From the NCBI GenBank assembly GCA_017542145.1, contig JAFXXQ010000022.1:1-64000 (forward strand): DNA of 64,000 nt. Reading direction: 5' to 3'. Source of the stretch: Bacteroidaceae bacterium (lineage in GTDB: Bacteria > Bacteroidota > Bacteroidia > Bacteroidales > Bacteroidaceae). Below are positions 34,501 through 41,118 of this stretch, piece after piece (the first letter of the stretch is position 1; every line of letters begins with the position of its first letter). The notes beneath the pieces are model-generated. The model did not search any database. It worked only from the letters and a program-made list of their open reading frames with translations, and was not told the DNA's origin. Both the position numbers and the translations under genes were made by a program.

Positions 34501-35051
34501 AGGTCTATTCCAACACCGGCGGCCAGTCGTCGAAGGCCACGCCCCTCGGCGCCATCGCCAAGTTTGCCGCCAGCGGCAAGCGCGTCCGCAAGAAAGACCT
34601 CGGCATGATTGCCACCACCTACGGCTACGTCTATGTCGCCCAGGTGGCCATGGGCGCCGACAACAGCCAGTGCCTCAAGGCCATCCGCGAGGCCGAAGCC
34701 TATCACGGCCCCAGCGTCATCATCGCCTACGCTCCCTGCATCAACCACGGCCTCAAGAAGGGCATGGGCAAGAGCCAGGCCGAGGAAGCCGACGCCGTCG
34801 CCTGCGGCTACTGGCACCTCTGGCGCTACAACCCCGACCTCGAGGCACAGGGCAAGAACCCCTTCAGCCTCGACTCGAAGGAGCCCAACTGGGCCGAGTT
34901 CCAGAACTTCCTCAAGGGCGAGGTGCGCTACGCCAGCGTCTTCAAGCAGTATCCCGACGAAGCCCAGCAGCTCTTCGACGCCGCCGAGCAGATGGCACGC
35001 AAGCGCTACGCCTCATACGTCCGCATGAGCAAAATGGACTGGAGCGAGTAG
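31515..35051 (+). CDS. nifJ: Pyruvate:ferredoxin (flavodoxin) oxidoreductase
   Basis: The 1178-residue single-chain enzyme oxidises pyruvate with CoA to acetyl-CoA and CO2 and reduces ferredoxin, a core step of anaerobic metabolism. Domain order is visible: an N-terminal TPP-binding part (YPITPSSTMAEHVDEWAA), the CoA-facing domain, then two 4Fe-4S motifs CIQCNKCAYVCP and CLGCGNCADVCPGKP near residues 690-755, the CSGCGETPYVKL proximal cluster ligand near 815, and the TPP-magnesium motif GDGASYDIGYGGLDH near 965 with YSNTGGQSSKATP. The length matches the homodimeric PFOR family. The codon use is strongly GC-biased, as expected for a highly expressed gene here. Confidence 0.97.
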   Translation: MAKEKKLITCDGNEAAAHISYMFTEVAAIYPITPSSTMAEHVDEWAAAGRKNIFGETVMVQEMQSEGGAAGAVHGSLQAGALTTTYTASQGLLLMIPNMYKIAGELLPCVFHVSARTLASHSLCIFGDHQDVMSTRQTGFAMLAEGSVQEVMDLAGVAHLATIKSRVPFVNFFDGFRTSHEIQKIERLDNDDLAPLIDQQALAEFRARALNPEHPVMRGMAENPDTFFTHREVCNKYYEAVPDIVNDYMKEIERLTGRHYAPFTYYGAPDAENIIICMGSVTEATREVIDYLARQGKKVGMISVHLYRPFSVKYLKAVLPASVKRIAVLDRTKEPGALGEPLYLDVVEALSDMKDLTIVGGRYGLGSHDTTPAQILAVYANLELPQPKNGFTIGIVDDVTFTSLPQGKEIAVGGEGMFEAKFYGLGADGTVGANKNSVKIIGDNTDKHCQAYFSYDSKKSGGFTCSHLRFGDSPIRSTYLVNTPNFVACHVQAYLHMYDVTRGLQPNGTFLLNTIWEGEELEQNLPAKVKKYFAENNIKVYYINATKIAQEIGLGNRTNTILQSAFFRITGVIPVDLAVEQMKKFIVKSYGKKGQDIVDKNNAAVDRGGEYKELAVNPAWASLEVPAPERKDEPAFIHEVVRPINAQDGDLLPVSAFNESIDGTWPSGTAAYEKRGVGTFVPVWNADNCIQCNKCAYVCPHACIRPVVMDDAEAAGLDAPMIEMKAPAAMKGMKFRIQVGVLDCLGCGNCADVCPGKPATGSALQMVPLETQMTEAANWDYCVSKVKTKQDLVDIKQSPKNSQFATPLFEFSGACSGCGETPYVKLISQLFGDRIMASNATGCSSIYSGSIPSTPYTVNEKGQGPAWANSLFEDFCEYGLGMELANKKLKQRIARWMTEAQSCTCCPDELKALFREWIEKRDDADATKALAPQIIAGCEACGCDTCKKILSLKDYLVKRSQWIIGGDGASYDIGYGGLDHVIASGEDVNILVLDTEVYSNTGGQSSKATPLGAIAKFAASGKRVRKKDLGMIATTYGYVYVAQVAMGADNSQCLKAIREAEAYHGPSVIIAYAPCINHGLKKGMGKSQAEEADAVACGYWHLWRYNPDLEAQGKNPFSLDSKEPNWAEFQNFLKGEVRYASVFKQYPDEAQQLFDAAEQMARKRYASYVRMSKMDWSE

Positions 35052-35080
35052 AGAAAAACGAAAAAAAATAATTAAGCAGT

Positions 35081-35284
35081 ATGATCAGATTACTCTTTTT
35101 CCTGATAGGCATCAGCCTGACTGTGTTTGCTTGCATTGAGATAGCCACATCTCCAGTTCTATCGAAAAAGCAGAAAACACTTTATATCATCCTCATGGCC
35201 CTCACCAACTGGATAGGCATTTTTGTCTATTACGTGTTCTCCCGCCGGAAGCTGATGGCAAAGAAAAAAGCTGCTGCAGCATGA
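35081..35284 (+). CDS. Small two-helix membrane protein, PLDc_N-like
   Basis: The 67-residue protein has two membrane segments (about 4-22 and 31-52) with WIGIFVYYVFSRRKLM at the end, the pattern of the phospholipase D nuclease N-terminal (PLDc_N) domain that often occurs as a stand-alone small protein. The tail is basic (KKKAAAA). It starts 29 bases after the pyruvate oxidoreductase stop, so it is probably on the same transcript. A sister gene follows at 35327. No enzymatic residue is present. Confidence 0.75.
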   Translation: MIRLLFFLIGISLTVFACIEIATSPVLSKKQKTLYIILMALTNWIGIFVYYVFSRRKLMAKKKAAAA

Positions 35285-35326
35285 AACAAAGTTTAACCCA
35301 TTATTAACCCTATTAGTATTAGCGCT

Positions 35327-35503
35327 ATGATTGCAAAAATCGTTTACATCGTAGGTGTTGTTCTGGCCATCCTCGGCTGCCTCGACATCCTGAAGTCGAA
35401 GAATATTACGTTAATCCCGAAGATCCTCTTCGTCATCCTCCTGCTGGCCACCAGCTGGATTGGAGTAGCCATCCACTACCTCTACGGCAAGAGCAAGCTC
35501 TAA
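35327..35503 (+). CDS. Small two-helix membrane protein, sister of the upstream gene
   Basis: This 58-residue frame begins at ATG 35327 and ends at TAA 35501-35503. It has two membrane segments (IVYIVGVVLAILGCL and ILFVILLLATSWIGVAI) and ends YLYGKSKL. Its second half aligns with the upstream protein (LYIILMALTNWIGIFVYYVFSRRKL against LFVILLLATSWIGVAIHYLYGKSKL), so the two look like an old tandem duplication. A perfect terminator follows at 35524. A standard gene finder may miss it because of its length. Confidence 0.7.
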   Translation: MIAKIVYIVGVVLAILGCLDILKSKNITLIPKILFVILLLATSWIGVAIHYLYGKSKL

Positions 35504-35523
35504 ACCCCGCTAAGCCCCCACGC

Positions 35524-35561
35524 AAAGGGCACCGGCATCTAGATAGATGCCGGTGCCCTTT
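35524..35561 (+). terminator. Strong terminator after the nifJ operon
   Basis: A perfect 17-base-pair stem (AAAGGGCACCGGCATCT and its complement) with an AGAT loop ends in TTTCTTG. The A/T-flanked stem could work in both directions for the convergent gene at 35594. Confidence 0.88.
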
Positions 35562-35593
35562 CTTGTCCCCCCACTCGCTGACTCACGTTCATG

Positions 35594-36070
35594 CTATTTT
35601 TTCTTAAACGTAGCAACGAAGTGACGAAAGATACCGTAATCCTCCTCGGCCTCATCGTAGGAGAGCGTTAAGTTCTCCTTATTGATGTTGTCGATATGCA
35701 CCTGCCTGGACTTTTTTTCCACGCCGCCACTGAGCATTGTCAAATCTTCTTCTGATTCGACTCTGTAAATGCCCTCAAACTGTTCGGTGCGCTTATCGTA
35801 ATTGTCGAAATACTCAACGCTGACGGCCTTCCATCTGTAATCCCTTCTGAAGGTCAGCGTGTAGTCGTAGTCGAAGTTGACGACATCTTCATGGTCAGAA
35901 CCATCTATGGTGATTGTGACGGTCTCGCCCACGAGTTTCCATGTCCCGTCTAGTGTGTACGTGACGGAGTACTCATAATCGACTTCCCAAAAAGGAACTC
36001 CCTCTATACAAGATGCGAACAGCCCGCAGGTAGCGAAGGCAAGAAAGATGTTACGGACCAAGTGTTTCAT
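35594..36070 (-). CDS. Small lipoprotein, lipocalin-like
   Basis: The 158-residue protein has a lipoprotein signal (IFLAFATCGLFASC, Cys 21). The mature part starts near TYTLDGTWKLVGETVTITI and continues with regular beta strands (FDYDYTLTFRRDYRWKAVSVEYFD), the pattern of lipocalin-like domains in Bacteroidetes lipoproteins. The ligand is unknown and I would not name the family with certainty. It stands alone on the minus strand, facing the nifJ operon. Confidence 0.65.
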   Translation of the reverse strand: MKHLVRNIFLAFATCGLFASCIEGVPFWEVDYEYSVTYTLDGTWKLVGETVTITIDGSDHEDVVNFDYDYTLTFRRDYRWKAVSVEYFDNYDKRTEQFEGIYRVESEEDLTMLSGGVEKKSRQVHIDNINKENLTLSYDEAEEDYGIFRHFVATFKKK

Positions 36071-36204
36071 TTTACAATAGTATGGTGAGTTTTTACTTCA
36101 CCTATATAAACGCACGGAATGCGAAAATACTGCACGTAAAGTCCATTTTTTGCTGCCCGCTAAAAGACCGGCGGGGCATGACAGAACCTTACAACGGCTG
36201 TGCT

Positions 36205-36290
36205 GCCCCATCGGGGCTTGGATATAGGGGGGAAAGCTAAGCAGAGGTTTCGTTTCACCTCAGCCTATCGCTGTGTCGCCCCGTTGGGGC
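36205..36290. repeat. Pair of GCCCC...GGGGC palindromes
   Basis: GCCCCATCGGGGC (36205-36217) and GCCCCGTTGGGGC (36278-36290) are both preceded by CTGTG and followed by TTG, 73 bases apart. They form a direct pair of short hairpin repeats in the gap before the 36311 gene end, similar to intergenic repeats seen in Bacteroidales. Confidence 0.7.
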
Positions 36291-36310
36291 TTGTATCCTC
36301 TGACGTTTTT

Positions 36311-36856
36311 TTAGAACGGGCCTCCGAAGCCTCCGGGGAAGCCTCCGAATCCGCCGAAGGGACCGTCGAAGGGCAGCTGCTCTTCAGGATTTTCGCCTTC
36401 TGCAGCCTGCTTGGCAGCCTTGCGGGCAAGGGCTATACGGTCAGCGTTAGACGGACGATGTACCCACACGGCGTGATGGCACTCCGAGATGCTGTTAAAG
36501 CCCGTGCGGATGCGGGTGCCGGTGCTGTCGTTGGTGATGATGTAGGCATGGGGGCCTATGAGGCCGCGGCGCTCGATGCTGAGATTCTCAGTAAGGTGGG
36601 CTTTGTCGCCCCAGCTGCAGTTGCGGCTGAACTGCCTCAGCTCGGCCAGCTTATAGAAGACCTCGTCGTAGTCGCCGCTGAGGATGATGTTGCCTGGCTT
36701 GCCGAATTCGTAGTATATGACGGAGTCGTTCGTGGCCTCCATCTCGACTGTTGTGCCGGTAAAGAGGCTTTTGTTGATGCGGGTCAGGTGGCGGGTCTGG
36801 GCATTCAGTTGCATCCCTGAGACGATGAGTATGAGAACGAGGAGAGTCTTTTTCAT
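36311..36856 (-). CDS. Exported protein with Gly/Phe/Pro-rich C-terminus, function unknown
   Basis: ATG 36856 gives a signal peptide (MKKTLLVLILIVSGMQLNAQ) and 181 residues. The mature part has FGKPGNIILSGDYDEVFYKLAELRQF and RTGFNSISECHHAVWVHRPSNADRIALARKAAKQA, which I do not recognise. The final 25 residues are GGFGGFPGGFGGPF-like low complexity. An upstream in-frame extension lacks a signal and crosses the likely leader. A monocistronic exported protein is all that can be supported. Confidence 0.6.
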   Translation of the reverse strand: MKKTLLVLILIVSGMQLNAQTRHLTRINKSLFTGTTVEMEATNDSVIYYEFGKPGNIILSGDYDEVFYKLAELRQFSRNCSWGDKAHLTENLSIERRGLIGPHAYIITNDSTGTRIRTGFNSISECHHAVWVHRPSNADRIALARKAAKQAAEGENPEEQLPFDGPFGGFGGFPGGFGGPF

Positions 36857-37065
36857 AAATAATTGGGCATCGTTTAATGTGTGAGTACCTATTTGATTAG
36901 AAAAGGTGGTGCAGGGTTTAAATGGGTAAAGGAATAATTTGGTCGCAGTCATTCTAATTCTCGCTGCGAAAATAGGCGAAAAAAATATAACCTCCAAGAA
37001 AAACAGCAAAAAACATTCTCCCGTGGCAGGAAGAGTCCTTCTGAAGGCTTTATCCTCTTAATTAG

Positions 37066-37131
37066 AAAAAGGGATTGACTTTCGTTTATCCCTTTCACAC
37101 AAAAAAGGGATTGACTCATGTCTATCCCTTT
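37066..37131 (-). terminator. Two tandem terminators after tRNA-Glu
   Basis: On the minus strand two hairpins follow each other: AAAGGGATAGAC...GTCAATCCCTTTTTT (37101-37131) and AAAGGGATAAAC...GTCAATCCCTTTTT (37066-37095). Both stems end in T runs. They are near copies of each other, so one probably arose by local duplication. Confidence 0.8.
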
Positions 37132-37132
37132 G

Positions 37133-37205
37133 TAGCGCCTACGGGATTCGAACCCGTGTACCCGGCGTGAGAGGCCGGTATCCTAGACCCCTAGATGAAA
37201 GCGCC
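37133..37205 (-). tRNA. tRNA-Glu (anticodon CTC)
   Basis: Read on the minus strand the acceptor GGCGCTT pairs with AGGCGCT (two G-U pairs), the anticodon stem CCGGC/GCCGG holds the loop CTCTCAC, and the T arm is ACGGG TTCGAAT CCCGT. The discriminator is A with no encoded CCA. CTC reads GAG. Confidence 0.93.
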
Positions 37206-37225
37206 ATAGTTGCAAAAAGATGAAG

Positions 37226-37312
37226 CGGAAGCTGGGGGATTCGAACCCCCGGTACGGTAACCCGTACGGCAGTTTAGCAAACTGCTGGTTTCAGCCACTC
37301 ACCCAAACTTCC
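37226..37312 (-). tRNA. tRNA-Ser (anticodon GCT)
   Basis: Read on the minus strand the acceptor GGAAGTT pairs with AGCTTCC, the anticodon stem GCAGT/ACTGC holds the loop TTGCTAA, and the long variable arm CGTACGG...CCGTAC marks a class II tRNA. The T arm is GGGGG TTCGAAT CCCCC and the discriminator is G. It is upstream of tRNA-Glu in the same transcript. Confidence 0.95.
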
Positions 37313-37352
37313 AGACGGAGGTTCCGTTATCGCTTAACCTTTTTTGCGGGTG

Positions 37353-37383
37353 CAAAGATAGGGTGACTTTTTGTTTCCCGCAA
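37353..37383 (-). promoter_or_regulatory. Promoter of the tRNA-Ser/tRNA-Glu operon
   Basis: On the minus strand TTG (37381-37383) and TATCTTTG (37353-37360) are 20 bases apart, 41 bases before the tRNA-Ser 5' end. Confidence 0.78.
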
Positions 37384-37420
37384 CAAAAACAGGAAAAATT
37401 TTCGGTTTCGTGGCATTTTT

Positions 37421-37452
37421 TTTGTTTTTTTGCGCCGGGTATAGTATCTTCG
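37421..37452 (+). promoter_or_regulatory. Promoter of the WxcM/FemAB-like gene
   Basis: TTTG (37421-37424) and TATCTTCG (37445-37452) are 20 bases apart; the start codon follows 13 bases later, so the leader is very short. Confidence 0.7.
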
Positions 37453-37465
37453 CCGCGGAAATAAT

Positions 37466-38830
37466 ATGAATGGCGAATTAGAAAATAGGGTTTTCCCTCG
37501 TGGATGCAGGCTCATCCATTTTCCCTCGCATGACGATAGTCGAGGCTGTCTTGCCGTAGGAGAGGCAAAGCAGCAGATTCCGTTTGTGCCGGAACGTGTA
37601 TTTTGGATCTATGGCGTTCCAGAAGGACAGGCGAGGGGAGAGCACAGTCACAACGAGTGCACCGAGGTCGTCGTGCCCGTCTGCGGGTCCTTTGATATAC
37701 TGGTTGACGATGGGGAACGGCACATCACCATTCGTATGGACTCACCTCGGGAGGGTATTCTTATCCCGCCTTCTGTGTGGTGCCGGCTGGAGAACTTTGC
37801 TCCGGGTACCGTATGCGTGGTCTTTGCCTCGCATCCCTATAATGCCTCTGGTTATACGAACGACTATGCTGAGTATCGTGCCGGCATTGTCCACATCGTC
37901 CCTTATGACAACACCCATGCCGATGAGTGGAACGCATTTGTAGCTGCGTCGAAGAACGGCACATTCCTCCTCGACCGCCGCTATATGGACTATCATGCCG
38001 ACCGTTTCCGCGACTGCTCCCTCCTATTTTATAAAAAAGGAGAGCTCATCGCGGCCCTTCCTGCCAATTGGGAGGAGGACGAGGGCGTCGTCTGTTCGCA
38101 TGGAGGGCTCACCTACGGCGGACTGATACTCTCGCCGCACATCACGGCGGTAGAGGCATTGGAGGTCTTCAGCTGTGCGACGGATTGGTTCCAGAAGACC
38201 CTAGGTGCCGCACGTTGGATGTATAAGCCCATGCCTTACATTTATCACCGTCTACCGGCGGAGGAAGACCTTTATGCCTTGTTCCGTTTAGGTGCTACGC
38301 TCCACAGCCGTGCCATCTCGTCCGTCGTTGACCTGAAAGACCGCCTGCCCATGCGCGAGTTGCGTCGTCGGGGCGTCAGAAAGGCTGTCGGAGCAGGTGT
38401 CACCTGTACGGAGAGCGCGGATTTCGCCGCCTTTTGGCCCATCCTCACCGGGGTGCTGACGAGGCACGGACGCGTGCCTGTTCATACGCTAGATGAGATA
38501 CTGCTGCTCCACGAACGCTTCCCTGAAAACATCCGTCTCTTTCTGGCTCTCGGTCCGGACGGCAACCCATGGGCAGGGACGGTGGTCTATGAGACCGAGC
38601 GTGTCGCCCATGCTCAGTATATTGCGGCTTCGGCAGAGGGGAAGACGCTGGGCGCTCTCGACTGCCTCTTCGACTGGCTCATCGCCGAGCGTTATGCCGA
38701 CAAGGCCTATTTCGACTTCGGCATCTCCACCGAACAGGGCGGTACGTGGCTCAACGAGGGCTTGCAGTTCCAGAAGGAGGGGTTCGGCGCCCGGGCTGTT
38801 GTGTACGATGCCTACGAAATCCGTTTTTAG
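37466..38830 (+). CDS. Fusion of a WxcM/FdtA-like sugar isomerase and a FemAB/GNAT-like transferase
   Basis: The 454-residue protein has two halves. Residues about 10-130 form a WxcM/FdtA cupin, as seen from FPSHDDSRGCLAVGEAKQQIPF, VPEGQARGEHSHNECTEVVVPV and IPPSVWCRLENFAPGTVCVVFAS; such domains isomerise dTDP-4-keto-6-deoxyhexoses. Residues about 150-454 resemble a FemAB/GNAT-type acyltransferase (HADEWNAFVAASKNGTFLLDRRYMDYH, FGISTEQGGTWLNEGL), also called acetyltransferase in sugar pathways. The two steps, isomerisation and N-acylation, follow each other in amino-deoxysugar synthesis. No sugar operon surrounds it, but rfbB at 5477 makes the likely precursor. Confidence 0.85.
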   Translation: MNGELENRVFPRGCRLIHFPSHDDSRGCLAVGEAKQQIPFVPERVFWIYGVPEGQARGEHSHNECTEVVVPVCGSFDILVDDGERHITIRMDSPREGILIPPSVWCRLENFAPGTVCVVFASHPYNASGYTNDYAEYRAGIVHIVPYDNTHADEWNAFVAASKNGTFLLDRRYMDYHADRFRDCSLLFYKKGELIAALPANWEEDEGVVCSHGGLTYGGLILSPHITAVEALEVFSCATDWFQKTLGAARWMYKPMPYIYHRLPAEEDLYALFRLGATLHSRAISSVVDLKDRLPMRELRRRGVRKAVGAGVTCTESADFAAFWPILTGVLTRHGRVPVHTLDEILLLHERFPENIRLFLALGPDGNPWAGTVVYETERVAHAQYIAASAEGKTLGALDCLFDWLIAERYADKAYFDFGISTEQGGTWLNEGLQFQKEGFGARAVVYDAYEIRF

Positions 38831-38848
38831 TTTTTTTTGCTTTTTTGC

Positions 38849-38878
38849 TTGTTTTAAAAAATACATGCAGTACCTTTG
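38849..38878 (+). promoter_or_regulatory. Promoter of the first FAS1 lipoprotein gene
   Basis: TTG (38849-38851) and TACCTTTG (38871-38878) are 19 bases apart, 21 bases before the ATG at 38900. Confidence 0.75.
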
Positions 38879-38899
38879 TGGCAGAAAAATGTAAGCATT

Positions 38900-41005
38900 A
38901 TGAAAAAATATTTTTACTTAACCTTATTAGCCATTATATGTCTTACGGGATGCGTAGAGGATATCGACACGAGTAACCGCTACACGTTCAAGGGTGAAAC
39001 CGTCGGTAGTTTCCTGGAAAAGAACGAGGACCTGTATGGCGATTTCAACTACATGTTGCGTCGTACAGGCCTCATGAGCTTGTTGAAGGCCTACGGCACG
39101 TACACTTGCTTTGCCCCTACGAACGAAGCAGTCGAACGCTACCTCTTCCAGCAGGATAGTATTTATCGTGCCTCGCTGCAACCCGGTTCGCGCCGAATAG
39201 TGTGGACGGGCATCACCTCGCCCAGGCTCGAGGATCTCACCGACTCCATGTGTACCGTCATTGCCAACACCCATGTGCTGCCCAAAGGCTTCCTGACCAC
39301 AGAAATGGAGGGCGACGTCGTGCCTGCCATGAACCTCAACGATCGCTTCCTCACCATGAGCTTCGGCGTCGATGAAAATCAGCACAGCATCATGTTTATC
39401 AACGGTGCCCGCTTGACCATATGTGATCAGGAACAGGAAAACGGCGTTGTCCACACGGTGGCCGACGTCCTCAACCCCTCTACCAATACCCTTCCCACGC
39501 AGATCGCCGAAATGCCCTTCCTCAGCATTTTCTCTGATGCGCTTTCCCGGACGGGGCTTGAGGACTCACTCCAACTCTATAAGGACGACACCTACACCGA
39601 TGCTGACAAGTGGGCACCGAATGCCGACATGAGTGGCGGCTCGCTGCCTTATCCGCCCAATCGTTACTTTGGCTATACTGCTTTCTGCGAACCCGACAGC
39701 GTCTTCCATGCCAACGGCATTTATAATATCGATGACCTCTATGCCAAGTGCAAACTCTGGTATCCCCATGCTACCGACCCCGATTTTCATAGCCAGAACA
39801 ACGCCCTCTGGCAGTTTGTCGCCTATCATTTGCTCAACTATCACCTGCTCTATACCCGTCTGGTATGCTATAACATCGTTGGTAAGACCAGCAAGACCTC
39901 GTACAAGTCTGAGAACCATTTCCCCCGAACTGCCGACCGTTATGAACACTACGAGACTCTGCAGGGCACCATGCTGAAAATCATGATGCCGCGCAGCAGC
40001 GAGATTATTGGCGTTGACCAGAATGGCTACACACGCGACTACCGCAACACAATTTTCCTCAATTACTCGAAAGAAGTCTCGCGCAGCAGCGTCCCCGCCA
40101 ATCCCTGGGACATAACCGTGACGTCGCGTACAAGTTCGCAGCAGATACCCCTGAATATACGCATCATGGATCCCTCAGAGGTGCTGGCAGATACGTTGCA
40201 CTATCCCGGTTTCTTGCAGGAAGCGCTCAACGGCTCCATCCACCTCATCGACCATCTGCTTATTTATGACGAAGACATTATGGCCGGCTATGTCCTCAAT
40301 GGCGTGATACGTATCGACTATAGCGCTCTGGTGCCCGAATTGACGAACAACCACCTCCGTTTCTACGACGGAACGGCTAACTATGAGTTCACGTCCGACG
40401 TCGGCTTTTTCATTCCTAACGGCTGGAGCAAGCACGTCAAGGTTTTCAGCGACGAGTGCCGCCTCTCCTATTGCCCGCCGCGCGACGGCTGGGACGAGTA
40501 TATGGCCGATCTTTGTATCTGTAAGGGACAGTTCGACTTCGCCTACCGCTTGCCGCGTGTCCCGCCTGGGACTTATGAGCTCCGCATCAGCTATATTGGC
40601 GGTGGCGACCGAGGTATTGTGCAGTTCTACGTCGATAATGAAATTACCGGAATCCCTGTTGATAACCGTATTTATGCTGACGACCCGCGCATCGGCTATG
40701 TGGCTGATAACTTGACTGACGACAATGGCGTGGCCAACGACAAACAGATGAAGAACCGTGGCTACCTCAAGCTCCCTACCGGCTACTATGCTCCCTACGT
40801 CGGCGGCGTCGCCCGCAAGTACACCCACGGTGTCCGTCTGGTTGTTACTACAAAGTATCTCAACAAGGATCCTCATTGGATTCGCATCAAGAATGTCCAC
40901 GATACCGATAGTGGTTCCGACTTTTACAATCACGACTTCATCGAGCTTGTTCCCGTCAGCTGGCTCCGCCGTGAGGATATCCCCGTTGAAGAACAACGAT
41001 TGTAA
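38900..41005 (+). CDS. Fasciclin (FAS1) domain lipoprotein, copy 1
   Basis: ATG 38900 gives a lipoprotein signal (YLTLLAIICLTGC, Cys 17) and 701 residues. The segments VGSFLEKNEDLYGDFNYMLRRTGLMSLLKAYGTYTCFAPTNEAVERYL and VHTVADVLNPSTNTL are the H1 and H2 boxes of a FAS1 domain; a second FAS1-like region runs to about residue 440, and the C-terminal 200 residues form a beta-rich domain (FDFAYRLPRVPPGTYELRI). FAS1 proteins mediate adhesion or polymer binding, and in Bacteroidetes often lie near SusC/D systems, none of which is seen here. The next gene is a close paralogue. Confidence 0.88.
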   Translation: MKKYFYLTLLAIICLTGCVEDIDTSNRYTFKGETVGSFLEKNEDLYGDFNYMLRRTGLMSLLKAYGTYTCFAPTNEAVERYLFQQDSIYRASLQPGSRRIVWTGITSPRLEDLTDSMCTVIANTHVLPKGFLTTEMEGDVVPAMNLNDRFLTMSFGVDENQHSIMFINGARLTICDQEQENGVVHTVADVLNPSTNTLPTQIAEMPFLSIFSDALSRTGLEDSLQLYKDDTYTDADKWAPNADMSGGSLPYPPNRYFGYTAFCEPDSVFHANGIYNIDDLYAKCKLWYPHATDPDFHSQNNALWQFVAYHLLNYHLLYTRLVCYNIVGKTSKTSYKSENHFPRTADRYEHYETLQGTMLKIMMPRSSEIIGVDQNGYTRDYRNTIFLNYSKEVSRSSVPANPWDITVTSRTSSQQIPLNIRIMDPSEVLADTLHYPGFLQEALNGSIHLIDHLLIYDEDIMAGYVLNGVIRIDYSALVPELTNNHLRFYDGTANYEFTSDVGFFIPNGWSKHVKVFSDECRLSYCPPRDGWDEYMADLCICKGQFDFAYRLPRVPPGTYELRISYIGGGDRGIVQFYVDNEITGIPVDNRIYADDPRIGYVADNLTDDNGVANDKQMKNRGYLKLPTGYYAPYVGGVARKYTHGVRLVVTTKYLNKDPHWIRIKNVHDTDSGSDFYNHDFIELVPVSWLRREDIPVEEQRL

Positions 41006-41024
41006 AAAATTTTTTTTTATTTTA

Positions 41025-41056
41025 TTTGTTTGTTTGTTTTTTCTGTGTTATTTTTG
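41025..41056 (+). promoter_or_regulatory. Promoter of the second FAS1 lipoprotein gene
   Basis: TTTG (41025-41028) and TATTTTTG (41049-41056) are 20 bases apart, 62 bases before the ATG at 41119. The second copy therefore has its own promoter. The region before it is a T-rich TTTG repeat. Confidence 0.75.
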
Positions 41057-41118
41057 CAGCATGATTGAAAGCGGGGCGAAGCCCTCTGCAAAAAAGGACA
41101 TTGAAAAACAAACGTAAT

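Noticed and set aside
31646..35071. Several long frames on both strands inside the pyruvate oxidoreductase gene
   Set aside because: They are shadows produced by GC-rich third positions; the real gene is unambiguous.
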